A stretch of 64,000 nt of DNA from Hirudo medicinalis (taxonomy: Eukaryota; Annelida; Clitellata; Hirudinida; Hirudinidae), in the NCBI GenBank assembly GCA_011800805.1, contig MPNW01000027.1, positions 167,383 to 231,382 of the forward strand, in the 5' to 3' direction. This document shows, in pieces, positions 12,701-25,500 of the stretch. Made by a program: the position numbers and the translations under genes. Under the pieces are notes generated by a model that saw nothing but the letters and a program-made list of their open reading frames with translations, searched no databases and had not been told where the DNA came from. Position 1 is the stretch's first letter. Every line of letters starts with the position of its first letter.

Positions 12701-13624
12701 TGTTAATGGTGCTTGAACTTGATGCATCTTAGGAGAAAATAATTAGTTACATTGAGGTTGATAAGTTATGTAATAATGATAATAATATAAATGTAGTTCA
12801 TTTATATAGCGCCATAATCATAGCTTCAGAGGCAGTTCTCGTTAACCATTTATACAGCGCTACCTCCTAAGGGCGCTTGCGGCAATGCAGCTGGGTTTCG
12901 AATACGACGCATTAGGACAGTTGCCATTACCGCCTTATGCAGGAACGTAACTCATTCAGCCAACAACCTGCACGCTGAATAATAATGATAAGAATAACGT
13001 AATAATAATAATAGTTAATTTACATGGAGCTGCATGCATACCATCAGAGACATTATACAATGTTACTTAAGAACACCGTTATTTCACATTATGAAATATA
13101 TTACTTAGAATTGACATCTTGAAATGTAACAAATTAAAAATCTCACACATCCTCACCATCAAGTTTTTTCTTCTTTGACTTAAGTTCATCATCTCTGCTG
13201 ATTTCATCACCTTTTCTTTTTTTGGCTGTTGGTTGTTTCTTTGGTGATCCTCTGGTCTTCAGAAGTTCTAAACAACAAGTTAAATGAAGGTTTATTTAAC
13301 TTAATGTCAATCTAATTTAAATCTTGTGTAATTGATAACCTTTTATCAGATCATTTACAAGATCCTGATCCTCCTGTTGTAATTGTGGGAATCCTTCAAT
13401 GTCGTCATCATTATCAATAACTTTGGTAGTAGACCTCGCTTTCGCAAAAGTTTCAAATAAACATTTCGCATGAAAATATTGCTTCATCTCCCTTCTCCAT
13501 CAGTAAATGGATTCGGAGTAACTTTCGCTAATCGAAGAGATCCTTTTGCTAGTTTCTGTTTGCATTTTTTGCAACCAGAAGTTCCAAGTCTAGCGTAATC
13601 ACACGCAAACCGATTTGTAGACAT
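6745..13624 (-). CDS. LIG3: DNA ligase III (ATP-dependent), 21 exons
   Basis: Seals DNA nicks in base-excision and single-strand-break repair, and in mitochondria. Exons (minus): 13624-13340, 13267-13157, 12727-12470, 12408-12302, 12125-11994, 11343-11264, 11122-11045, 10833-10686, 10431-10276, 9872-9741, 9678-9599, 9497-9410, 9321-9244, 9006-8883, 8784-8642, 8348-8274, 8068-7922, 7758-7531, 7198-7107, 6993-6927, 6825-6745. The N-terminus (MSTNRFACDYARLG, then CKKC and later HAKC) is the PARP-type zinc finger. The adenylation motif EIKYDGERVQ carries the catalytic Lys (exon 9). EGLEGLVLKD and RHWLKVKKDYL are ligase motifs IV and V. A BRCT domain (XRCC1-binding in vertebrates) starts at LLKDIFPG and contains PELIWKCI. 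The exons sum to 2690 nt. One base is missing near 13,490-13,492; with it the product is 896 aa, close to the vertebrate nuclear form. An in-frame stop lies upstream of the ATG, so no mitochondrial leader is visible. The intron after 9741 starts with GC. Confidence 0.95.
12780..12975 (-). repeat. tRNA-derived SINE copy with (TAA)n-like tail
   Basis: This is the best copy of the family. Read on the minus strand it begins with a tRNA-like head (gttcctgcataaggcggtaa, then a B box like gtattcgaaaccc). It continues through ggcgcttggg-type sequence and ends at ggcgctatataaatgaact followed by an A/T-rich ATTATT-type tail. It lies in LIG3 intron 2, between exons ending 13157 and starting 12727. Confidence 0.7.
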
Positions 13625-14339
13625 AGTTAGTGATCTTTAAATGTTGCAAATAAGTGAACTTTGCAACCGTACCGTTAAATTCAGTGGAACATACGACTAA
13701 AAGTGAGGCATAAAAAGTATATTACTGAAACTAAACTGACTACAAGCTTTTTGCATGTGCCCAAATAAAAAGTGAAATTAGCGAAATAGAAACCACGTTA
13801 GTACCACCACTGACAATACAACATTGCAATTACGAGATAAAAGACCTAATATTGTAATAAATTCACATTTTTAACATTTGACTCACAATGCCAACAAATT
13901 AAAAATAATATAAACATTCAAAATATCAGTGTTAGTTGTAGTGCTTTATTCAAATGAGAGTAAGACTCAAAAATCATCTTGCAAAATTTTGGGCAGTTTG
14001 ACGCCGTAGCTCATACCCGTTTGTTGCATTTATTGGTTAAAAGATACTTATTTCAGGCAAAAAATTACGAGCGTGACATGTAATTTCGGCCAATTCTTTG
14101 CCTTCTCGATCACATTTTGCCTGGGATATCAACATACCTCACATAAATAGCCATAGAAGCTTCTGTTCGTTTTTCTATCGCAGTAGTCAAATTCCAGTTT
14201 CATTGTGGTCTTTCTGAAATCCGGTTGCGCGCACTAAAATTTCGCATACTGGTCAAAAACCAAAATTGGTCAGCGCAATAACTAAATCAGCAGCACGATC
14301 AAGAGTCACCATTTGTTCTAGTCAGCCACACTGACTCCT

Positions 14340-14465
14340 ACTTACTGTGGGATTTCACTCCTCCCTTAAAACCTTCCTCTTCAGAGAAAGCTTCCCTCTA
14401 CATTAATGGTCTTGAAGTTCTGTTGAACATACGTCACTCTAATCAAATTCCGTATCGTTATATTT
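14340..14465 (+). mobile_element. 3' end fragment of an L2/CR1-like retrotransposon
   Basis: The plus strand reads SSLKTFLFRESFPLH then a stop, the usual closing motif of L2/CR1-type ORF2 proteins. A short 3' tail ending aatcaaattccgtatcgtta follows. The same tail is found inverted at 43.44, 48.20 and 50.05 kb. Confidence 0.7.
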
Positions 14466-14499
14466 GCCACCTGATTGGTTCATGCCCCAGATTTTTTTA

Positions 14500-14605
14500 G
14501 CTATAAGCAAAAATAAGTATAATATCTCCTCAAGTCAAGTGTTTGTCTCCCTGGAAAAAGCTGAAATGACGTCCCTGGTTTTCAGTTGAACCAGTCTAAC
14601 AACCT
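14500..14605. repeat. dispersed repeat shared with 39.4 kb
   Basis: It contains ggaaaaagctgaaatgacgtccctgg, which recurs exactly at about 39,457-39,482. The flanking tcctcaagt and agcaaaaa-aagta blocks are also shared in the same order. Family unknown. Confidence 0.7.
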
Positions 14606-15413
14606 CTGGTCAGGCCATAATTGTATTGATAAAACTTTTTATTTTACGAAAATATTAAGAATATTAATATTTTAGAAGAAAATATTAAATATTAATATTA
14701 AAATATTAAGAAGAGTCGTAAATGAAGATAAATTTGTTCTAGTAGTATTTGAATCACGGGAAGCTTCGGAAATGTAACTAGTTCATAGTATATGTTGCTA
14801 ATTTAGTTTTATTGTTAACAAGTTATCAAAGAATAGGCATTCATCAAGTATAACCGATTTTGTTGAGCTCAAAAAACAAATTTTAGCTATTTCATCGTTT
14901 ACCAAGTAGGGCCAAATTTGTTGAAAATGTTCTTTTGCCTTAATCCGATTGGACGCGCCGAAAAAGTTGCATATCTAAATAAAAATCGATTAAAATTCAA
15001 CCGATAAAGACTTAACTACTGGAAATAATTCGCAATATTGTAATTGTTTACTCCACGGAGTTACAGTATCGGGAATGTTGATAAGGATAAAATCTTAGAT
15101 ATGAAATTTAGCTATATATCTGCACATTGCATATTATTACGCAACCTCATAAAGTAAATGTTTACTCTAAATGTGCTGAAATAAAACTCGTGAATCGATC
15201 CTGGTTTGCCACTTTTCATAGCTCCCAATCCTATGACTCAAAGACGAAACAATATGTACATCGTTCAACTCATCCTCAATTGCTCTAGCTGGTTTAAAGG
15301 ATACAGCAATTAGATATCCATACCTGGCAAACATTGTCAAATGTCATTTAAGACCCCACCTTTTTCTACCAAATCCATAAAGCAAAATGCACCAAAAAAA
15401 ACAAGACAAACAT

Positions 15414-17268
15414 TTAATTGAGAAACTGCAGTTTAAAGATTATATGATTGCTAAATTGGGGTATTTTTGTCGATCTGTCTGGTATTCTGACAAAGGATTT
15501 GAACTTATTGGTAGACCCTTGTGACACAGTAATTCCATCAAGTATGGATAGTCTTAACAATGTAATATGGTAACCTCTCCAGCAGTACTCAGTAAAATAT
15601 GATGGAATATCATTTTCCTGAACAAGATACAAACATGTAAATTTAAGGTAAAGATGTGAATGTGTGAATACCTTAAGATATTTTAGAGTGGGGATCCAAC
15701 TCAAATAGGCAGGAAGACCAGCATTAAATCCTTCAATAAACATAACAAAATTCTCAGAATCAAGTAAAATCTCATTGTAAAAAGTAAAAATTATACCAAT
15801 AACAAGATCTGGCTTCTCAAGACCAAGAATTTCATGATAAATTCCCTTTTTTGCAGATGAACTAACACAATCACTTTTGTGAATTTTACCATCATCACTT
15901 TCTTCAATATTTCCACCAATGAACACCAAATCAATTTTCAAATCTACCAGCAAATTTCTCAACTCCTATAAATTATCAAGTGACAAATCATCACCTTGGC
16001 ATCATTAATGTTACCAGAATATTGCAAATTTCTGGAGTTTTTAAAGTTTTTGTTGTCATGAAGCTTAACATTTATCACATGATGTTAAAGAACAACATTC
16101 GTATAAAAGATATTTTCAGCTACAGAAGAATTAAATCTAACTTCAAAGGTCTCCATGACTTTAACTTCTCTTTCTGCTCCAATAATGTGAATTCTCAGAT
16201 TTTCTTTTACACCAAACTCTGAAACAAATTAATCACACTAACTGAAACACAAAAGCTAATCTTTTGAATTTAATGCATTTATTAATGCATTATTAATAAT
16301 AATATAAACCTGGATTCATCAAAACTTAATTAACCATCAAAAGGCAAATTAAAATAAATGTAAAAAATAACCACGGCTGGATTCATGAGTACCTTTAAAA
16401 TATTCGTTGATGATGCAATATGTTGTCATCACCCATTGAAGAATGTTACACAAAATGGGATTAACTTTAAGACTTCTGGCCTCAAAGTATTCTGTCCAAT
16501 TAGTTACAGACTTAAAGTGTGGCTTATGTGTGGAAGAAAAGAGAGTCATCAATAAGGTTCTGGAGAGTGTTAGCATGGTTTCTTCATCTGCACCACTCCC
16601 ATCTGGAAAAGATAAATTGTGAGAAAAAATCAAAGGATTTCATTCTTTGCAATTAAAATTAAGTGAAAAGAATGTATATTTCCAATGTTCATGATTGATG
16701 AATACATCAAAATAAAAGAAAGTGATTCTAATTATAATTTGAATGCATAAGCATTATAAAAAGATATCACAATTAAATTCATTTGAGCTCAATAATATTA
16801 GAGATATTAACAGAGGTCTTCCTTTCCATACCAATTTCCATTGATGAGGTTTCATCATCATAATCAGATTTTGTTATCATATACAGCTGAACATCAGTGC
16901 ACCATTCACCATGTTCATCTTCATTCTTCAGACAACATTCTTCACCACAGTAGTAAATGAGCTCACAATTCTTGCTACAAAGAATAACAAAATTAATAAG
17001 TGGAACATTATCAAACATTAACTAAGCATTCTTACAAATCTGAAAATATTTAATAATCTGATTAAATATATTAGCCAAAACATCGTAATTCTTATTAGGA
17101 ATATTATAAATATTAAATTTGCTGCATCCTCTGCTTTCGTTGGGTTGACAACCATGCATAGGGTCCCATTATCCATGTCCAAGAAAAGCTATGCTAAAAA
17201 AATTACCATAAAACCGCATCTCTCTCAAAAACCGACTTTTGGCAATGGCTACATGCAAATCTCTTCAT
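15414..17268 (-). CDS. MYND zinc-finger protein, MSS51/ZMYND-like
   Basis: Exons (minus): 17268-17207, 16974-16832, 16602-16393, 16218-16142, 15965-15797, 15730-15672, 15617-15414. They total 924 nt, giving 307 aa in perfect frame. An in-frame TAG precedes the ATG. Residues ~6-48 form a complete MYND finger split by intron 1 (the codon for its third Cys is divided TG|C): CSHC, CKNC, YYCGEEC, then H-x3-C. The C-terminal half has the signature of MSS51-type proteins: LRIHIIGAERE, LVFIGGN, PDLVIGFNAGLPAY and SWIPTLKYL. MYND domains bind Pro-rich peptides. MSS51 and its relatives are linked to mitochondrial metabolism (known in vertebrates and yeast, inferred here). It is shorter than human MSS51 (~460 aa) because it starts at the finger. 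One intron is only ~66 nt (15796-15731). Confidence 0.85.
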
Positions 17269-17911
17269 CCGCAAATTTAGACAAACTTCACTCGGAACAA
17301 TTAACAACTAATTTGCGTTGCGTTAGCCAATAACCTTTGAAAACGCTTACACTTAACAATCAGAAAAACATGAATTAAATATGGATGAATTCCTTGTAAA
17401 AAATTATGTCAACAAATTTAACAATATAGTTCAGAATTTAAAAACAAAATCAACTTTTCATAAAATATTTCAGGAAGATCGCTTTTTTACGCATAGTATT
17501 GACAGTATAATAAACTGTTATCAGAGCTGACAGTCAAACCAAACTAGTGTCAGTTCTTTGTGGTACTGCATTTCTTTGTATGACAATGACAAGTTTTCCA
17601 GCAATTTAGCATTTCCTGAAAGCTAAAGCAATAGATTTTTGAAATTTGTTCACTATTTCTAAGCAGAGAACTCCCAGCAACTCCCTCATCGTATTGAAGA
17701 TTTAATTAAAATTGTCGACTATATAAAAGTATCAATATTTTAAATAATTTACTTTTTATTTATTTTATTTATTAGGTTAAATAGTTGTGTTTGCATTATC
17801 CGAAAATTATAATGGTAAAACTTGATAAACTTTTACTTGAACCCTTGCTCTCGTCAGACTTAAATTAACTTTTAGATTTGCAAACTCTCCTAACATAACC
17901 GGGAAATTGCA
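17269..17911. promoter_or_regulatory. divergent intergenic region, candidate bidirectional promoter
   Basis: About 640 bp separates the start codons of the MYND gene (minus) and MESD (plus). No TATA box, CpG cluster or other core element stood out by eye. The shared-promoter reading rests only on the head-to-head layout. Confidence 0.4.
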
Positions 17912-19187
17912 ATGAAGACGTTGTTTTGTTTCTATTGCCTCGCTGTTTTTGTATTTGCTGAGATTATGGGAGATGGAGATCCGAAGCGGACTGCCCGAGA
18001 GAGGCTGAAAAAGAAAGACGTTAGAGATTACACAGATGCTGATGTCGAAGAACTTTACGAACAGTGGGAGGTAAATGGCCTCCTATTAGAAACTTTATGA
18101 AAAAATTGAAATTTGTTTAAAATGTAATATTCATTAGCCACAACGAACACGCTATTAAATATCTTACATTTCAAACTTAGGAAGACGAGGAACCATTGGA
18201 GGAAGATGAGCTCCCAGAATGGAAAAGGCCCTCACCAAAAATAGACTTATCTAAGCTGGATGTCAGCAATCCCGAAAATTTCTTAAAAATGTCCAAGAAA
18301 GGGAAAACTCTTATGATGTTTGCCACTGTATCAGGTTTTACTTTTTTGCCATGGTTACGAAATGTCTGCATGTTTCTTATCATCTTTTGTGTTATTTTAG
18401 GTGACCCAGAACAGACAGAGACAGAAAAAATCAGTCAGCTATGGCAGACTGCTTTATACAATGCCCACATTGATGTTCAAAGGTGGAAATTGTATTTTAA
18501 GAAACTATTTTGATAATATTGCTGTACTTATGTTAGAATGGTACTTTCTCCATTTTCTTTAATTCATTAGTGTTTTTGTTAATGGTGACTACTTTATATT
18601 CTTTTCTAAACCCTTTAATATAATGTTGCAAATTGGCTATTCTTTGATCTATCAAAAACTGGTGAAGTTAATAATATCTTGATGGCAGGTACATTGTGAG
18701 CCCATCAAGAGTTCTATTTGTGCTCAAGGATGGTGCTTTGGCCTGGGATGTAAAGGATTACTTGGTGCAACAGGAAAGATGTGAAGAGGTAACATTGGAG
18801 GGACAGGACTACAAGGGGAAAGGTGCATCACAAAAGGTTCTTGGGCTTTCCTTTTTTATAATTACCATGTTGAGTAACTATTTATTAACTATAGTAACTA
18901 TTACTTAGATTATTATTATTTTGTTAGAACATGTTATTTATAGTTACGTCTAATTTGTATCACAACAAATACTTAATGAGAAATTATAAGTATTTAATTA
19001 AAATGAAGTTGTAGTTAATTATTAGTTATCATTATGATAATTGTTTTGGTGATATTTGGTCTTAAATTAGGTGGCATGATATGATATGCTGCTCAGTCGT
19101 TTCTATTTTAAATATTATTTGTTATATTTTCTTTAACTTTAGAAGAGTTCATCAAAAGGGAAGAAAGATGTAAAGACAGATCTCTGA
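17912..19187 (+). CDS. MESD: MESD, LRP-receptor chaperone of the ER
   Basis: Folds the beta-propeller/EGF modules of LDL-receptor-related proteins (the Wnt co-receptors LRP5/6) in the ER. Exons: 17912-18070, 18181-18334, 18401-18482, 18689-18836, 19143-19187, giving 195 aa in frame. Residues 1-~17 (MKTLFCFYCLAVFVFA) are a signal peptide. Conserved blocks run in family order: KKKDVRDYTDAD, KRPSPKIDLSKLD, MSKKGKTLMMFATVSG, DVQRYIVSPSRV, WDVKDYLVQQERC, VTLEGQDY. The protein ends KKDVKTDL, a KDEL-like retrieval signal matching the REDL of human MESD. Like other invertebrate forms it has a short basic tail. It is convergent with the coiled-coil gene (stop at 19511). Confidence 0.95.
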
Positions 19188-19510
19188 AGTTGTGCATTTT
19201 TCATTGCCTTAATTAGAGCTTTTATGTTTTGTTGATATTTGACTTTTGAGTTTCAGCAACTTTCCTTAATGTTTTGAATGATTCTAAAATGATTAACAAA
19301 TAAGAAACAATTTTTTTGTCTTTTATATCTTGGAGAGAATTTAGTTATTGAAAAATGGAAAGTTAAGTGTGCATTATAGTGGTATGAAGCTTGGAAACAG
19401 CAGAAAATTCTATAAAAGAATAAGGCACATGATGAATAGGTAATTGAAAAAGCTATTCAAGTGAATACATTGATACTCAGGAACTCATTTCAGAGGATTC
19501 TTTGGTTCTT
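19188..19510. other. 3' regions between MESD and the coiled-coil gene
   Basis: About 320 bp of AT-rich DNA between two convergent stop codons, expected to hold both 3' UTRs. No clear polyadenylation signal could be assigned to either gene. Confidence 0.5.
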
Positions 19511-22500
19511 TTACATCTTGTTTCGTTGAGTCGACATCAGATACGTGGGGGAGGTGACAGCAGAGTTCAAGGAGTCAGTATCTGAAGACCTTTTGGACAT
19601 GAAGGACCTCTCTTGGAGGGCTGCCAACCTTTTGGCAGTCAGAGTGAAGTCATCGCTGTTCCTGATTTCTTCACGGAGAAGCTGTGAAACTCTTGCAGCA
19701 GCTCTTGACTGAATAATTGAAGAGGAATAAATGCAAAATTATATCATCTTAATAGGTTGAGTTATTTTAAGTTTTCTCTATTCATTAATCTGTCAGATCT
19801 TCAAATGTTTTTGGTCAACCTTGGCTTGGAATTCCAATTTCTCTCTGATGAGTTGCTCCCTCTTCCTTTCTTTTTCTTTTATCATTTCCTCCTTCTCCAA
19901 TAATTTCCTCTCCTCTTCTTCCTGGATCCTAAATGTTTGTCACCATGTTTAGGAGGTGGTATCTTAGTTTTTCAAAGTTTTTGAGCTATTTTGTAGATGA
20001 GATATAGACCCAGAGTAATATTCTACTATTAACTGTTCATAAACTTCTATCCAAACAGTTCTTGGTATACTATTAAGTTGCTTGGAAATCAGTAAGGCTG
20101 ATCGTGTGATGAATAACAATGAAGGTATGTGTTCGAAGTGAGGCTGTAGGGACGGTAAGAAATCATCTCTGAAGAATGCTCATATATTGAGTGAAGATAT
20201 ACAAAATGTGATATGGTCTACATCAAAAGCCATGTTTGAAGTCTTACTTCCTTTTGTTATCCAGCAAAGACTGCTCTCTTTCAAGTCGTTCCCTGCGTGC
20301 TGCTTCCTTCCTTTCCATTTGAACTCGCCTCATAAGGTAGTCTGCATGTTGGAGTTGCTGAAAAAATAAATTTGAGTGAAAATACGTTTCCATGAATAGC
20401 AACGAATTGACTGTTTAACCTTGTCATTGAACTCCAGAAGTTCGGCCTGGTATTGAGCCAACTCTTCATTCATTTGTTGAATTCTCAGTTTTGATTGTTC
20501 TGTTTTGCTTCTGAGGTCGTCCCTGCTTGCAATTTATGAATAAGGACAATAAGGAATTACAAAATTATGTGTCAAATTTGTCTCAATGTTGTACTTTTAA
20601 GATTCTATAAAGGTTTATTTCGCTTCAATTACCTCAACTCTATCATAGTCAATACCTGCCATACTGAAATCAGTCAATCTCCATAATTTTAACATTATTA
20701 GTGCCTAATAGGCAGTATTAATAAAAGTTTTAGTACAAAATGGTTTACAAAACCCTTTTCTCGTCAGACAAATACAATAATAAAAAGACAAATACAATAA
20801 TCTTAAATTGAAACCTTGACTTCCTCTGCTCCTTGCGCATGTTTTCCAACTTCTGTTCCGCAATGATGTGTTTGCTTTCCAACTGTTTCTTTAGTTGACT
20901 GAGATTTTCCCTGAAAATATGAACCTTCTGTAAGCATCCAAATCTCTCGCATTAGTCGCGAAATTAACTATCGATTGATGTCAACACTACTTGGTGCTGG
21001 TTACAAGTCGTCATCAAACAGTGCTTTGAAACATTGGAAACTTCTCAAATTTCGTCTGCTGGTCTCAAATGAATGAAGCGATTGTAATGAAAGCAGTTGT
21101 TATACTAGCAAATCTTGATTGCTACAATGCGATCATTATTTTAGCTCTTGTGACTGGTTCGGTGTTGCAAACCAGATCTAGTCCGACCTTGAATGAATAC
21201 TTATATGAATATTATATATAAAAATGAATGACTATTCATTCTAATATTAATAATGCTAGCACTAATCATTCCAACCTTATTATGTATGAATTTGTTAAGT
21301 TTTAAACTCACATGGACTTTCTCTTTTGTTGAGAAATTTGTTGTTGTTTCTGTTCCATGTGAAGGTTCTTGAGTTTTGCTCTCTTGAAAAAAAAAAAAAA
21401 ACATGGAAATGGATTTGGTGAACACTGATGTTCAATTAGTTTCCGAACAAAGCTGTTAAATGTCTCAGGAGATCATATTCACAGCATCGCTTATAATGAA
21501 CCTCTGCTTGCTAATTGAAACATAATATTGACATCGTTAATTAATCATCGATCGTTGTGGTACTAAGTTATCGACAGGTGATGATAACGACAATAATGAC
21601 GTCACATACGAGAAGATTCTGTTGACTGATGGATGTTCTGAGCGAGTTTGCACGTTGGAAGTCGCTTTCCAATTTTGCCTGGATCTGGATCTTCTGTTCC
21701 TCAAGTTGAAGTTCGTGTTGCTTCTTCCTCTCTGCTTGCTTCTCAGCGTTCAACAGCGTCCTCGGCTGTTTGTTAGAAATTCAATTTTGGTTTCTCGAAA
21801 CTTTCGTGTTTCTAAAAATAACTTTACTTCCATTCAACGTGTTCGAAATTGTGATGCATTTAGAGAAAGGAGCTATTTTGAGCGGCTGTAAACTTACTAT
21901 GAACTTACTTTTAAAGCCGCAATGAACATGTTTTATAATTTACAAGCTGATGTTTGAAATTATAAAGAAATGATTGGTACTAATTTGAATGAAATTCTTA
22001 TTAAATATAATTTGTTTAATTATGCCCAGTTTCAATTTGATTACGCTCAGATAAAGCAACGCTTGACAAAATTTCCCTGTTTATGTGATGATCAAAAAAT
22101 TTTACTAATTTCGCAGTGGTTTTTCAAAAGCATAATAATATTTCATCAAGCTTGTTAACTTATGTTTATTTTGTTTCCCCAAATCTGTCAAAGGTCGTCT
22201 TCACCATGTACGACGTATATTCTACATTACGAAATGGACATTAATTGACCAATGCCATATACCTAATATTCGTTATATAACCAAAATTAAAGGTAATGTT
22301 GAAGTGACTCAATTGTACCTTGCTGTTGTCCCTCCTCGAACCGCCGATTGAGCCCCCCAGACTGTTCCTTCTTCTGAAGACACTCGGATCGATCGATCTT
22401 CGAGTTGCACTGTTCCTCTGCAATTCCTCTCTCTCTGCCTCCCATCTTGCATGGGCTTCCTCTCTCTCGCGTTGTTCTCTCTCTTCATCTTTTTTCTTCT

Positions 22501-25500
22501 GCAGCATGATGGCGATGATTTTCTCGTCCTGTGAATGATAATATTATTAGCCTAATGTCCCGACCAATTGAAATCGGCGACTGCTACATAACCGAAAGTA
22601 ATAAATAACTGCATTAAACATAAATAAGGTATGCTCTTTTAAAATATTTCCCGAGGACAAATAACCTATCATACACAGTATAGTAACGACGTGAATGGCA
22701 ACATGCGCAGTTAACCAATATGAACTTTAAAAAATGATGGTGATTTGAAAGCATAAAACTAAAGAATTCATTTGAGTTATTTTCTGAGAGGTAGAACTTC
22801 TTTAAAACTTCTCACAATCTCGGGAAATTAGCTTACGACTTTGTTTGCTTTTCGGTCTCAAAAGTTGAGTGAAGATCTCATGATTTAACACAGATATTCG
22901 AGGGGACATTTGCTACCATAACCCCAAATAATGTCGTTGCTTAAAATTAACACGTCCTTAATGAAGCGTCACAACTTAGATTCCACTAAACCTTACCATG
23001 AAATGTTATTACATTTGACATATTTGAAAATCAAACAAATGATTTCTTTCAAATAATAATATATAAATAACAATAATAAACAAATAGTAATAACAATAAC
23101 AACAACAATAATAATACCAAATTCTCAAGCAAAATAAATCAACGAATAGGTGAAAAACAATTTTCTGATTGAAATAAAAATAACAATCGTCCTCGCCATA
23201 AACATCATCATCATTAATCACGGACACATTCATTACAATCAGACATTGGTCCCCAAATGATCGACAATCATCCTTCACCGTAGATTTGCCGATCACAGAT
23301 AAGATTCATGTTTATTTGCGATTAAAAAGAAGTAAATGAAAAATATAAACTCAATAATTCATTCATTCATCAAACAATTGATATTAACTTCTTTGAACGC
23401 TTGAAAAATAAATAATAAAATAAGATATTATTTTTATAATAACAACAATAATATTATTATTTATATTTATCATTTGAAGAAAAAATAAACAATATATGTT
23501 TAGAATTTAAATTCAAATTTACCCTCGTCATCTTCGCCGTATCATTCTTGATGATCTGAATAAATACAATTTGATGGTAAAATATAAATTAAAATGGAAA
23601 TTATAAAAGGTCGAGTTATTAAAATAGAAATGATACTGTTGAAAATTCATGTGGCGAATAAGGTAAATATGAATGAGTGAATGAATGAATGAATCAGAGC
23701 CAGTCAAGAATAAAAATCCTCAAAAACGATTTTTTTGAAGGCAGACGACCACTTGTTCTTCACAATTTATTGGAGGATGTTCCGATGAGCTTATCATTAA
23801 TATAATAATGCGGTAATGTGACAGCATTATTATTATAATTGTTATGAACTATTATTACATTATTGCTATAACAATAATAATATTATTATTGTTATAATAA
23901 AATTATTTGTTATTTCGTTGGATAGGTTTTGTTTTAAATGAGTTCTATTCTGATGATACTATTGAAGACAAAATTCATAGTTTGGCAACATCAATTATCG
24001 AAGTATGTCTCGCCATTTCTTCTATTAATAGATGCTAAATAATATTTTAAATATTCAGTCATATTTAAGTAACGCTTCTCCCACAGTATAAACATACCAA
24101 ACAATATCATAAAGATAATAATATATTTTGTTGCTTACTGGATTCTCATGGTTTACATCCAAGATTGCCTAACAGACAATAGTTTTGAATCGTACAAACA
24201 TTCATAAGCTTAACGTAACTAAAGGTGCATCCATTCCTTTTAAATTCAACCGATTATGAATTGAATGAGTCGACTTCAAATTCGTAGCTTTCCCATAACA
24301 AAACGTTTTTAGTCGTTTTTGGTGGAATTTAAAATGTCAATAAAACATTTTTTCAACAAATAAAAAGTCACCACGAACAATAAATTAAAGTTAATAAATT
24401 ATAACTATTTACCTTTTTTCCTATTCTGGCAAGAAGTCCCTGAACTGCTCCCCTGAAACCTGCCTGTTGTTTGCTGGTTCTCCTCGCACCTCCTCTTGCG
24501 AAGGAATCAACTGTTGTGAGATCCTCATCGAAATAACTTTCATCCTCGAAGTCCTTTTTCGATTCGTTCATTATCTTGCTGCTGTTTATCGGCTGAACAT
24601 CGGAAACTGACGAGTTGTCATCGTTCTCATTCCAAGACTGATGACCACGTGACGATCGTGGAGACAAAACATCGCTGGAGTCGTTGATATGGTCGGAGTC
24701 AAAATGAGTCTCGTGGAACTGGCTGGAAGAGCCGTCTAGGTGAGGTGAGTAATCCAGGTTATTATCGTCATCCGTACGAGATGATTTATCCAGGTAATTT
24801 GTATTCCGGTGGGTTGGAAATTCAGCATTTCTTTCCGTAAACCTCTTCTCGTGATTTGATGGAACTGTTTTAGAGCGAGAGAAACTGTAAACTTCGTAGT
24901 TATTGTCTGTTGGCGTGGTCAAGCTTTGAGAGTTGTTTGCGTAGATTTCAAATGCAGGATCAACCGAAGTTTCTTCGAATGCGTTTTGCGGATGTGCGAT
25001 CCCATTGGTCGAAACCACAGCTTCCGAGTTCTGAGGTGCAGTGGTTGATTGAGAATGGCTGGTATGGTAGGTATTTTCCAATCTTCCAGATTTTGTGTGT
25101 AACGTTGAGACAAAAGTTTGAGATCTCTCTGTTTCTTCCATCGAAGGCTTTGAAAGCGTTGAGATTCAAATATGCTTCCATTCAACTTCTCGCTACTCTC
25201 CTGTAAAATAGAATCTCTGTCGTTTTTGCAATGGAAGGTCTCTGAAAGATTCGCGAAGGAATGAAAGGCTTGTTGATCTTGTTGATCTGTTGGTTGAATT
25301 TCCTCCCTCGATGGAAGATCCAATTTCATGCTGAACGTCCTCCGCCAATCCTCACGAGAATTAAATTCGAGTTTGGGCGTCGTCTGTTCGCGACGTTCCC
25401 AAACGTCATTTTGGTTGTCTGCAGTTGTTGGAGATCTGAAATGAATCAGATGAAACATATTAGAAGATTAGAATTGAAGATCAGAAATTGTGAGCAATTT

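Larger units (their letters stand above)
13625..15413. other. intergenic region, LIG3 5' side to MYND-gene 3' side
   Basis: The LIG3 promoter presumably lies just above 13,624. Apart from an L2-like tail at 14,340-14,465 and a dispersed repeat at 14,500-14,605 (listed separately), the DNA is AT-rich with no coding signal. Confidence 0.5.

Noticed and set aside
15970..16141. Read-through of the MYND-gene exon 4 to a stop at about 16,082 (minus)
   Set aside because: Using the donor at 16141 (GAA|GTTAGA) with acceptor TATAG at 15966 restores the conserved METFE|ELRNLLVD continuity and makes the total divisible by three.
21622..22538. Plus-strand open frames at 21622-21891 and 22320-22538
   Set aside because: They are the reverse of coiled-coil exons rich in Glu/Lys/Arg codons, whose complement reads as Leu/Phe/Ser. 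They have no splice or domain support.
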